This document shows positions 12,257-23,196 of a DNA stretch of 64,000 bases, piece by piece. A model generated the notes under the pieces. It was not told where the DNA came from. It saw only the letters and a program-made list of their open reading frames with translations, and made no database searches. A program made the position numbers and the translations under genes. The first letter of the stretch is position 1; every line of letters starts with the position of its first letter. The DNA comes from Omphalotus guepiniiformis (lineage: Eukaryota > Basidiomycota > Agaricomycetes > Agaricales > Omphalotaceae): assembly GCA_028554645.1 (NCBI GenBank), contig JAQOOI010000075.1, positions 186,001 through 250,000 of the forward strand, read 5' to 3'.

Positions 12257-13802
12257 ATGTCCTCGCCACCAACTCTCCGACTTGAGGACCCTGAAGGGTA
12301 GAGCTACATTTTCTTGATCTAATATACATTCGATCTAATTCTCTTCTCTCAGTAATGAACAGCCGGTGCAGACTTATGGACTTGCAGAACATGGAGCGTC
12401 ATTTACACAGAATCGCGAAACATTTACCTCTGACAATCTCACTGGTTTTGAGGAAGAGGAAAATTATTTGACGGGTTCTGACGGCTCAACAAACGGTGCA
12501 CCCTCCTTTGGACTACCGTACGAATTCGCCTCTTTGGATTTGGATTTAACGTCCGAATTGTCCGACCGGTCCTCTCTGGATCCCAGCTTATGGCTCTCTC
12601 CACGCCTCGATTGCAATCTTTCATCCGATTTCTTTAATCTTTCATCACCCTCTTATATGATGACTTCTCCGATGACGTCGCGGCCATTGTCCGAGAGTAT
12701 GGCGTTCCCACTGCCCATTCCAAGCACAAGCCCCAGTATTCCAATCAATATAGAGACTAGCGATGTTCAGTGGCAACAAGTTTTTCCTTTCAGCGTTACT
12801 TCACATATCAACATGTCTGTCATGGACTTGTTGTCGCCCGACTCGGATACTCAGTCGCAACAAAGTTCCCCTACAAGCGCCACTTCACCTTCCAGCTTGT
12901 CTGTGGTGACCTTGTTCTCGCCGGAAACGACTGATGTCTCCTCTCCAGAAAGCGACCTGCTGCTCTATACCCCGTCTCCCCAGGATCTTCCGCACAATGC
13001 TCTACCATATGATCCCGATGCCAACAGTAGAGGGCAGCAGCAGACGACTATGCGGGGGCGTTCGAGTACACGCGAGAAAGTTACTAAACGCTACTCAAGA
13101 AGTCATCACCCGTATCCAATGGCGAGTCGTTCGACCAGTCGAGCTAGTGGTGTGAACACCCCCGACGACCAAGGCTTTGATGGTGGTCACATTGAGCATG
13201 GGCGGCTAGAATTGCGGTCTCGATCTCCCAGCTTGCTCCCACTATTGAGGAATTGGAGCGGCTCAACAAAAGAACCTCTGCACAGCCAATTATTCAGTCC
13301 CGATTTTCACACTTCTGGAAATTGTACGCAGCCTCGACATGCCAGTATTGGCACGAATCTTGCGCTGCCATTCGGCGCCTCTCCAGCTGAAGTTTGGGCT
13401 CATTCCCAGGCTACTACGCCTATCGATGACAACTTTGAGGAGGACCCGCAGGACAGTAATGGGTTGATTTTCAAGTCCGAGGTCGCTTCGCCGGCCATTG
13501 TCGAGGCTGCTAACAACCGTCGAAAGACGGCTGGGAAGTTCAGCTGCAACTTCCCCGGGTGTGTGGCTACTTTCACGGCAAACCACAATCTCAGGAGTGC
13601 GTACGTTTTGTATTGTTATCTAAGTAGCAGGATGCTGATACAGGAGCGATCAGATCATATTAAATCTCACCTGGGCATAAGAGAGTTTAATTGCGTCCAT
13701 TGTACGCGCGGTTTTGGTACCCGGCATGTCTTGACTCGACATTTGAAGACCTGCAAGGGTAGGAAGAACTCAAGAAAGAGTCTTAGCCTGTCGCAGACCT
13801 AG
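12257..13802 (+). CDS. C2H2 zinc-finger regulator, cluster copy 1
   Basis: Three exons (12257-12297, 12353-13596, 13654-13802) in phase give 477 residues. The long middle part is Ser/Thr/Pro-rich and includes SRSTSRASGV, a motif shared with the next gene. The C-terminus has two fingers. Finger 1 is C-X4-C-X12-H-X3-H (CNFPGC...H...H). Finger 2 is C-X2-C-X12-H-X3-C (CVHC...HLKTC), so its last ligand is Cys. A 57-nt intron (13597-13653) sits inside finger 1 between the Cys and His pairs. It is a multiple of three and free of stop codons in this frame, so a retained transcript would still be translated but with a broken finger. A TATA box lies at 12065. The likely role is a nuclear sequence-specific regulator, inferred from the fingers and the Ser/Pro-rich region. 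Confidence 0.85.
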
Positions 13803-15126
13803 TGGCCACCAAGCAGTACCGCTGTCGTATCCGCCAGATTGATATAGAATGAGGGTATCTAAGAAAGGGTTGGATAAATGATGGAATCAACAGGACTATA
13901 GGACCTACAAGGCTCTTCGCCTACGACTTTACTCCTCAACTACGGAGACAAACCCGAACTGGGCACATCCGATTATGCATCCCTTGTTCGTGGTTTTACT
14001 GCGTAGCCTAATGTCGTTGGGATTCTTCGATGGACGATTTACGACCAATTACGAGGAGATGTATGTTTCATGTGTATGATGGGAAGTGGCTAATAAAATG
14101 GGTATACGTTGGGTCAATGGAATTGAAGTCGAGAAAGCGCAATGTCGAGATGATCGATCAATGTCAGCGAAGAGGCATTTAGAGCATAAATTGCGGGGTT
14201 CCCAGGGCATCCTGATGGATCGCGTGACGATTTCTCCTCTGGCACTGCTGTTTGAACACTGCACAGCACATATCGAAATTTACGTGGACTAAGTATCGAT
14301 TTATGTCGGTCGTTGGACATCCGTGGCCGCGAAGAAATTGGTTTTATCTGATTTGCCCACGAAACGAGAAGGACTGAGGCTTTTGTGGCATGTGAGTGTT
14401 CCCTCTCACGCTGTCTAATGGTAGCGCAAACATCTGATAGCTTTATGACTGTTCAATTTGTCCAATTGCAGGAGTTCACTTTTCTACCCCCATCTGTTAC
14501 GCATATTCAACGCCAGTGTAAAGAGTTTACTCTCTAAGCATCAACCCCAAGATCTCCCGCAAGTGCAGTTTACTAATCCTTGCCTTAGACATTGGGTGTT
14601 TTTTAAAATGGGGTGAGATCCGAATTATATGGTGGACCCTGCACACGGAATTGCGACTCCTGCAGGTTTTCGGGGATGCTGTCCGACATTGGTGGTCACC
14701 GCAGTTGGAGGAGCTTATGAACATCACCGGTATATGTGGCATGGTCAATGTGGTCCTAGGTATGCCGCGCCGCGTGTTAGTTCTATAGGTCCGTATCGTC
14801 GAGTCATATCCTGAGTCTGTAGTACTCATCGTCTTAATTCAGCGGTAACTGTGGGCGGTAATTGTCTGGTGGTAGAGTGTGTTAGAATGTATTTGCCCAA
14901 GGTCTGACAAGTTTAGCATTACATCTCGCTCGCCACTCGCATCAAGTCGGTGTATTTGTTGAGCAGGATTGCTCGAGCATGCCAGCCGATACAAGTGATG
15001 CACTCCGTTTTTTACAGCTCAACAGCAATGTTCAGTTATAAAAGGCCTCCTTCAACGTTGCACTCTTCCCCGCAACAGGTGCTCTTTTGCTTAAACTCGG
15101 CATACTTTCCTCACATTCTTCCGGCC
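13803..15126. other. intergenic, no gene seen
   Basis: About 1.3 kb between cluster copies 1 and 2. Reading frames are short and unrecognised. The proximal promoter of copy 2 is at its right end. Confidence 0.5.
15037..15045 (+). promoter_or_regulatory. TATA box
   Basis: TATAAAAGG, 82 bp upstream of the ATG at 15127. A near-perfect TATA consensus for the second C2H2 cluster gene. Confidence 0.65.
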
Positions 15127-16738
15127 ATGGATCCTCGCATCATCATTGAATCTGCTGAAGGGTATGTGGTCTACTTATGTGATTACTCCCGTAATACGAA
15201 TCAAATGACTCTATTTTAGATTCAACATCACCGAATGGTTGTCAGATGAGGCTTGTGCTGAGTTTGGGGCAACTACTGATACCAACAACTCACTCTTGAT
15301 GAATCCCCTACCCCCGATGTCGATGTCGAGTACGGGGCATTCCCCTTATCACGAATCGGATTCAAACGCGGCATTTCTGACAGGTGATACAGTAGAGTCT
15401 TCATCACCAGTGCTACTATCAAATCTCGCGCGGCTAGGCATATCAGAGCCGCCTAATCCAGCTTTTCTATATCCACCGTTGGCTGTGCCTGAGGCAATAT
15501 TTCCTGGTGGTCTCTTGTACAACGTGGATTCACCAGCACTACTCAGTTCTCCCAATCTTCATCGGGCAAACACACCGATGACATTGGCGCCCTCCGAGTC
15601 ACCTTCGTCTCAGGCTGCATTTTCCGCAGCTCGTGGCAGGGAGGCACGACCCAGTATCCATATAACGGTGCAAGAGGATTACAACCAGCAGTCAACTTCC
15701 CCTGGAGGTATATCTCCTCAATATCTGCATTCCGGATTACTTTCATCCCCGGGAACGACTGACGCTTCCTCACTCCCTTCGCCCTTTACAACTCAATCAC
15801 CCGAAAATAACTTCCTCATCGCTCGAACGTCTTTTCTTGAACTTCCTCCAGACGGCCAAAGCTATGCTCAGCCACTATTCTACGATCATGACGGTCAAGC
15901 TGGTGGACAAGCGGAGGTCCCGCGTGGGCGGCCGTATATGCATATACGCCATAAACACGGTGAACGAAAGCACTGCACAAGTCGCCACACGAGTCCGTAC
16001 AAACGTGCGATGTTCAGCCGTTCCACAAGTCGAGCAAGCGGTGTTCACTCTTCCATGGAACAGGAAGTCGATGATCACGAGCGCCCAGAGAATTTGGGGC
16101 CGCGGTCTCGATCCTTTATAAATCACTTTCCCCTCTTGCGAACTTTCAGCGCTTCGGGAGAAGTTCCACAGCACAGCGAGCTGTTCAGCACCGAGAACAC
16201 AGGATTACTTGCTTCTACAAGTCCGGGTAGCTGGCACTGGCCGAGACATGCTAGTACAAGCTCGATTCTCATGCCGCCATTGCGGGGTGGGTTTGGGTTT
16301 TCTCGAGCCGAAGCTTGGGCGCTGAGCCAGAACACCTCAACTTTTGATGATGGTCTTGACAAGGAGACGCCAGACGTTCGCCCTTCTGATGTAGCTCACC
16401 CTCTACCCAAGCCTCAGGTAGCGACTGCTGCTATTGTTGAAGCTGCTACGAACCGTCGAAAGACGGATGCGAGGTACACATGCAACTTCCCCGGGTGCAA
16501 GGCCGACTTCACCACGAAACATAACTTGCACAGTGTGTATATTTTCATCTCGTGTTATTAATTGGTGGGGGGTGCTAACCGTATTGAAGATCATGTCAAT
16601 TCTCATCTGGGTATCAAGCAGTTCAAGTGCACCTCTTGCGAACACGAATTTGGTACTGCACATGTCTGGCGGCGACACTTGAAAACTTGCAAGGGGAAGA
16701 AGAAGTCAGGAAACGTTTCTCTTGTACTGCATTCATAG
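15127..16738 (+). CDS. C2H2 zinc-finger regulator, cluster copy 2
   Basis: Three exons (15127-15161, 15220-16532, 16590-16738) give 498 residues in phase. Exon layout matches copy 1: a tiny first exon, a long Ser/Pro-rich second exon and a 149-nt last exon, identical in length to that of copy 1. Shared blocks include FSRSTSRASGVHSS, LRSRS-type repeats, and AIVEAATNRRKT just before the fingers. Finger 1 is C-X4-C-X12-H-X3-H (CNFPGC...HVNSH). Finger 2 is C-X2-C-X12-H-X3-C (CTSC...HLKTC). The 57-nt intron 16533-16589 again splits finger 1 between the Cys and His pairs, but here the in-frame intron contains TAA, so retention would truncate the protein before the His ligands. Probably a tandem duplicate of copy 1; role inferred to be DNA binding. 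Confidence 0.85.
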
Positions 16739-17492
16739 CGGATTGTTATGCTTCGCCCGCCCACAGGAGCTCGGCGACGTGCTGAATGGAAGATACAATG
16801 GAATGCATACATGATGAGTTGTTCAGGTGTCGTATGTATTGAGCTGTCCTAACTACAGTGGGTCCTTGTGAGGAAGGTATTGTCCAAACTTTGTTAACGC
16901 TGGCTATGTGCATTGTATATACTATCCGACGCTGTGAGCGAATTGATCTTCAATACCTTTGATTATATTCCATCAGACGCATACACACCTTGGATACCTT
17001 CTTTGTACCGCGAACGCTCACTTTGACATGCACAGCCGTAAGAAGTACACAAGTACACAAGTCCCAATGCTGTCGACATCCAGTGGTACTGCCTATCAGT
17101 CAATTTGCTACTTCCTCCGCGTTGAATTCATTCCGCGGGTTTTATACAGGACTTAAGCTTCATGAAACAAATATATGAGATGTTATACGTAAAAAACATG
17201 GTATCAACGCATTTTCCAGGAAAAGCTGTTGAGCGCCGGCGGCAAATAAGCGTCTATATGAGAAATAGGAAGGTAGTGCCCACGGTTATTCTACAGCTTT
17301 GCGACTTAAAAGGGACGCGACTTTACACAGCACGATGGTCCCGCATATACACTGCCTCCATTGCACGTGTGATTCTGGTAGTGTAGTGAAGGCAGCATTC
17401 TCTCTTAAAAGGAGACAGTCATCGCCCTCGCTAAGTCTCACACCTTCTCTCTTTCTCTTCACCTACATTTTCCCCGTACCCGGAAATTCGTC
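16739..17492. other. intergenic, promoter of cluster copy 3
   Basis: About 750 bp with no gene. TTAAAAGG-type sequences at 17305-17312 and 17404-17411 could serve as TATA-like elements for the gene at 17493. Confidence 0.45.
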
Positions 17493-19605
17493 ATGAATCC
17501 TGACATGGAAGCTCCCACAATTCTCGTCGAGCCTCCCCATGACGAAGAGCAGGAGGACTTGATCGACGGTGGATAGTGAGTCTCATCTGTCCGCGTTAAA
17601 GTGATAATGACGACCTTATCGGTAGTAATAATAGTCTGAACTCATTTACTGGGGATCATCCTGATCTTCAGGCTCTCTTCCGCCAAGTCTACCCTGTTGC
17701 AACCTCATCGTCAAGTAATCAGCCCATTGGTGCCTTTTTCCCTATTCTGCTTCGGAAGCTACTAGTCTGATTTGCTTTGATATGTATAGCAGAATTTGGG
17801 CTTTTTTCTGCACCGTTTGAGCAATCGCCTTTAAACCCTGGACAAATGTCACCGCTCATCACTACCGGGCTTCGTGATGGTTTGCAGAGTCAATCTATAC
17901 GTGAACCGCGTGTTTATTGTTCTTTTTAAATGTATAGGCTCCGCGGGCAACATTTTTCTTTCACCTACTTCCCCCAACGATCAGAATACCCCTTCCGACC
18001 CCGCTTGGAGTCCCGCATCAACGTCATCAGGCGATGGTAAAGGTGCATCTGCTTCTTCATGAACCAGTCGACTGAAATTCATCTCCAGTGTTTTCAGATA
18101 ACTGGAGTGATTGCTCGTCCAATTGGAGTCCTTCCGTCCAGTCTTCCTCGCCCTCTTCACCTTCCTTATCTCCGCTTAACACCTCTTTTCACAATATCGC
18201 GTTGGTCGACTCGCTAACAGACAACGCCTCTGGTCCCGCTCTACTCAGGCAAAGGAGTAATTCGTACACGGGAAGCTCGGACCCTCAAGCGGATCTAGGT
18301 CTGCGACCTCGTTCAGCTTCGTTCACTAACTTGGCTTCGTCTTCTGTTGATAACAACAACTTTTTCCAATCGTCTGAACAAGCCGGCGAATACAGTCTTC
18401 CGCAAAACTCTCCTCAAATACCTGAATGGTCTGTAGAGCAGAGTAACGCGTTTCTCTCTAGCAACGCCTCCATCAATAACGCCTATGGCTTTGTTCCGGA
18501 GAATCCCCACGACTGGAGTCATGTCGATATGTCAAGCCTACAGATGCAGTCTACGTCCACTATGGTTTATCAACCTCCTCCTGGACCGCCACCTGCCCAC
18601 GCTACCCATGGCCGAAGCCTTTCAACGCATCTTACTGTTCCTGCCGCTCTACATCGGCGCGACGCTCATCGGAGAAGTCATAGTCACACTGGTGTACACG
18701 AAGTTGAACCTCGTAGCCAAGGAACTAATAGCATTCGTGGACGTCAGCGGTTTAGCCCCTCTAGAGCAAGTATTAGTCGGCCCGCATCACGCGAACCTTC
18801 CCCACAACCCCCACATTCCCCTCAGTTCGCCAACCATTTGCCGTCGTATTTGAATTTGGCCCCCGCAACTACCCCGCCGATTGACACTTCTTTCTTCTCT
18901 GTTACGCCTCAATCATCGAGCAGATCGCAGTCACCGAGTAGTCCTTCAATAGCGATTACCGTTCCAGAACAACAAGTAGATCTTTTGCCGGTGATCAACG
19001 TGGATGACTATGACAATTCTGGAATCGAGCGCAGGCACACCGTCGCGGGAAATCGTAGCAGGTCTTCATCTCGAGAATCTGGTCCTAGCAGTGAAGGCAC
19101 TAGCAGTTTGCATAGAGCAATCAGCGATCCTAGTGGTCAACGTCCGCAGCGTAAACCTCGAGGACCTACTATTACTCGCAGATATTCTGGTATGCTACGA
19201 CCTGCTGAAGAGGTTGACGACGGGCCGTATCATAGTGGGACAATGATGATCAATGTTCCTATTGAGGGCGTTACATCTTCCACACCCTCTGAGTTCAAGG
19301 CCATTGTTGGTTCGGACAAGATTGTCAAGGCAAGTAACTCACGACGCAAGAATGAGCCTAAATTTGTGTGCGAGATCTGTGGGCATAAGTTTACAGCCAA
19401 GCATAACTTGAATAGTAATTGGTTTTCCTTTCTTGTCGTTTTGTTCCTAAATGCTCTATCTATGATATTCGCAGATCATATGAATTCTCACTCAAATAAA
19501 CGGCCTCATGAATGTATCAAGTGTGGCCATTCATTTGTGACGAAAGGTACTCACGCTCGTCACGAAGCCAAGTGTTCCGGCAAGCCTGTTCGTAAACGTT
19601 ATTAG
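17493..19605 (+). CDS. C2H2 zinc-finger regulator, cluster copy 3
   Basis: Six exons (17493-17575, 17626-17714, 17790-17879, 17938-18036, 18089-19414, 19475-19605) keep phase and give 605 residues. Exon 3's donor (GTTTGC) is weak, so that junction is less certain. The protein is Ser/Pro/Asn-rich, with RSRSSSRESGP and RPASREPSPQPP blocks. The fingers are C-terminal. Finger 1 is C-X2-C-X12-H-X3-H (CEIC...HMNSH) and finger 2 is C-X2-C-X12-H-X3-C (CIKC...HEAKC). A 60-nt, stop-free, in-frame intron (19415-19474) splits finger 1 at the same codon as in copies 1 and 2, supporting common descent despite more 5' exons and a shorter Cys spacing in finger 1. KASNSRRKNEPKF before the fingers matches the NNRRKT / TNRRKT block of the other copies. 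Confidence 0.85.
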
Positions 19606-21466
19606 AAGATCACCATGGCTTTATCCTTCATGGTAGGCTTGGTTTCGCTCCTGTCTAGGCTAATGTTTTTGGCTCACACAGTTGACGGCTTATAGGTTCA
19701 CTTTCAGACCTCAACTTAATATACCAGGCCTATGTTACATTCTTTCTAGGCTTAATCCTTCAATGATACCCCCAATTCACTCGCTCGAATGCGACCACAT
19801 ATTCTGTATCTTATACAAGCACAATAACTGTATTCATTAGATAGCTCATCTTCCTCTTTCTCTCTCTCTCGGTATCTTCACTCTAACGGCACTCTCTCAT
19901 TTCTCTCATCTCGTTCTTGCTGCAATCTCAATCACGTTTCTCTGATAGCTCGCCATGATATCTTACGTCGCTCGTCTCGTCTTCCTCGTCCCTTCCACTC
20001 AGTCGTTTCTCGTTATCTCTGCTATTTCCGGTTGCTTAGGTCCTCCGGCCAATAGTACTCTCCGAACTCTTCTTCTTTCTCTTCCCCTCTCCTCCTCTCC
20101 CGCACTCGTCTGTTCGTCCTGGTTGCCGCACATTTTCAAGTCTCTGCTTTTTTTGTTATCAGTATCATATAGTTTTTCTTCCGTATAGATGTTGAATCAT
20201 TGATATCGTTGTTCTAGTATACACATAGTTGGTTTCATCATGTTTTGTTGCAAGTTGAAGGCCGGAGTCTTTGAGTGCGTTCGTGCGTTCGACTATGAGC
20301 AAGTTGGGTTGCCGAAGGTTGATACGGTTAGGCTCTAGGGTCGACGAAGGACATATCTGGACGAGGAACGAACGAAGGGCTAGCAGCCAGGCGGTAATTG
20401 CTGGCGCCGCTTCAAGTTCAAGTTCAATGTATAATCATAATGAGACGCAGCAAGAAGATCCGACAAACCAGGAAACAATTCGAAACTTACGCAGCAAAAG
20501 AGCGTCATGGTAATACCTCCGTTCCGTTTTCTTCTTCTCACCCTTCACCAACTTCACTTGTGCTGGAATTCACTCGGTTAAACGCGGTGTAGATGATCCT
20601 GTGGACCCTTTTTTGTCAATGCAACGAGCTGGTTAGGAATTCTGTCCAAAAGTATATCAACATTGAATGACGCAGTACTGAGTAAAAAATTTGCAAAACC
20701 TCCCGCCGGTTGAGCGATGAGAAATTCAAGATTCTCCGACTCTTTCTTCGTTCCGCACACATGCCTCAAGCAGCAAAGAACGATTATCATTCGTCGTCAA
20801 CTCATCGCTACTTCGATTGGTATGGGTTAGCTTGGTGTGTAATTCTCGGCCATTGACAAGGAACCGGCGGCAATGCGCCTCACTGTAAGTCATGTGGTCA
20901 CAGAAAATACAGGGTCGGAGTTCGAGTTCTGTAAGTGGTTCTGTCTCTTTCTGTCTTCCCCATCGGAGTCGAATGCAATCCTTTTCGTCCACGGTCCCGG
21001 GCCTTTCGCTAGAATTCGCAATCCGTTGCTACCGCAGGCTACCGTATCGGCTAACAGTATGGTTCTCGACGTGGTTTATGACACAAGAAGCCGGGGAAAT
21101 ACAATGAATACTTCAGCTTCAGGATGTTTGAAGTCATCTGAGTCCTTTTGCTGTCACAACGTCGAATGATCTATCAGTCTTTTGGGCTACGATCTGTCAA
21201 CAATGTCAGTAACGAACCTCATACCTCATGATCTTAGGACGTGGTAGACCCCCGAGGTATGTAAAAGCTTGCTTCCCATCGCCATTTCACTATGTTGATT
21301 ACTTTGGAAGTTGGTTCAACTTTTTGATGACAGGATACACTTTATGCAGCATCCTCTCGGGTGACTTTCCCAGCCGATATATAAGACCGACTCTCGGAGA
21401 AAGCGTTTCGTTGTACTCGTGTCCCCCGTTTGTCTGCTCATTGACTCGTACAATCGGACGACGACA
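19606..21466. other. intergenic, no gene seen
   Basis: About 1.9 kb. The stretch 19845-20190 is strongly pyrimidine-rich on the plus strand (CTCTTTC/CTCGTC runs). A short open frame inside it has no recognisable content. A CAAGTTCAAGTTCAAT triple repeat occurs near 20411-20428. No supported gene. Confidence 0.45.
21378..21385 (+). promoter_or_regulatory. TATA box
   Basis: TATATAAG, 89 bp upstream of the lipase start codon at 21467. Consistent with a TATA-driven secreted enzyme gene. Confidence 0.55.
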
Positions 21467-23009
21467 ATGGTACTGGTTCCAACTCTCGCGTTGTTCCTTC
21501 TGTCTCTCCTTAATGCGGTTGTTTGGGCTTCACCTACGCCCCACCTTCCGAGGCAAGCGATAACTACTCTGTCACCTGCACAAATCGCGTCGTACAAGCC
21601 CTTCACGTGGTATGCGAGTGCGGCGCATTGTCCCGCCAACCTTACAGCAACGTGGTCTTGCGGAGGTGAGTTTCGAGTTCAAGTCTTCATAGCTTCATGG
21701 TCAACGCGCAGTTATGTTCTTCACGGATGTCCTGACGCGCACGCATTGTTTCGTTTCATTTCACACAGCTAGCTGCCAAGCCAATCCCACATTCATTCCC
21801 ACAGCATCTGGGGGCGACGGGGATGCAACTCAGTTCTGGTACGTTGGGTATGATCCAACGCATAGGACTGTCATCGTTGGACATCAAGGAACAAATACTT
21901 CAGAATTGTAGGTGCCTCATGCTTGCTTTCATACTATATGTCTACGGAGGTTGAATATATGCGACATGCGACCTTTTGACATTCGACAGCTTGCCTCTTC
22001 TTACCGATGCGGAATTTTTTCAAGGCGAGTTGGATACTACGTTGTTTCCTGGGGTGAACTCGTCTGTGAGGGTGCACGACGGTTTCAGGAATGAACATGC
22101 CAGGTGCGTTTCGTGCTACTTTTTCAATGAAAGTTTGGAATGACAACATTGAACGTGTGAATTTGAATTCTAGGACAGCGACGACTATCCTGAGTGCCGT
22201 TCAGCATACGATGTCTCAGCATTCAGTGAAACATGTTACCCTCGTGGGTCACTCTCTTGGTGAGCCTTGGTTTGCCTGATTTAAATGCATTTCATTGACT
22301 GCTTTGCTGTCATTCAGGCGCCGCACTTGCCCTTCTGGACTCTGTTTACCTTCCGCTTCATCTTCCAGCTGGTACTACGTTCAGTACGTATGGCTATGGA
22401 ACACCTCGAGTATGTCACAGTGCCACCCTTGTTTTGCTTCTGTCATTCTTATGAATGTTCGGTTCCTAATGCTAGGTCGGAAATGAAGCATTTGCAAATT
22501 ATGTTGACTCTCATGTCACAAACTTATCTCGAGTCAATAACAAGTATGTATTTGACATCTCGTGTGAACGGAAGGATCTGATTTCCTGTTCATCTCAAAA
22601 GAGAGGATCCTGTACCTACATTACCCGGTAAGCACTCCGACATTATCGCTCAATGTTTTCTACCATATTTACGCTGTCCTTGTGTGCATTAGGCAGGTTC
22701 TTAGGATATCATCATCCAAGTGGGGAGAAACATATCATGGACAACCTTGCTTGGGTTGCGTGTCCTGGTGCGTTTTTTGTGGCGCTTCTATGTAGAAACA
22801 ATTTGCTTATTATGGCTGAACTAAAGGTCAAGATAACACCAGTGAGAAATGTTCGACTGGAGATGTTCCCACCATCTTTGAGAGTAATACTCACGATCAT
22901 AGTGGTATGTCTCAATCGTTGGTTATTTGTTGAAACACAAAATGAGGGTGCTTATTTTGTCATTTTCACAGGTCCTTATGACGGTGTCATCATGGGCACG
23001 GGCTGCTAA
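21467..23009 (+). CDS. secreted class 3 lipase (Lipase_3 family)
   Basis: The ATG at 21467 starts a signal peptide (VLVPTLALFLLSLLNAVVWA). About nine exons with 50-60 nt introns follow to TAA 23007-23009, for roughly 300 residues, the usual size of fungal class 3 lipases. Recognisable blocks in order: FTWYASAAHCP, CQANPTFIPTASGGDGDATQ, the strand WYVGYDPTHRTVIVGHQGTN with the oxyanion-side GHQGT, VRVHDGFRNEHA, the nucleophile elbow VTLVGHSLGAALALL (GXSXG, Ser nucleophile), TYGYGTPRVGNEAFA, a DPVPTLPG segment carrying the likely catalytic Asp, GRFLGYHHPSGE, and DHSGPYDGVIMGTGC with the likely catalytic His. It should hydrolyse acylglycerol or ester substrates outside the cell; the substrate cannot be told from sequence. 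No frameshift seen. Confidence 0.9.
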
Positions 23010-23196
23010 CAGTAATCATGCAAGACAAGGTACTGAAATTGTGCCAAAGTAAATACTCAGTATTGGAATCTATAATGATTGCAGCTCTTTACTAAAGGGA
23101 GGGAGGGAGGATAATGTAGCACGCCATAAAACTTGCCAAGGGCAGAAATTAAAGAGCAAGTAGTATTATTTTGAAGTTATTCTAAGCATGAAAGTA

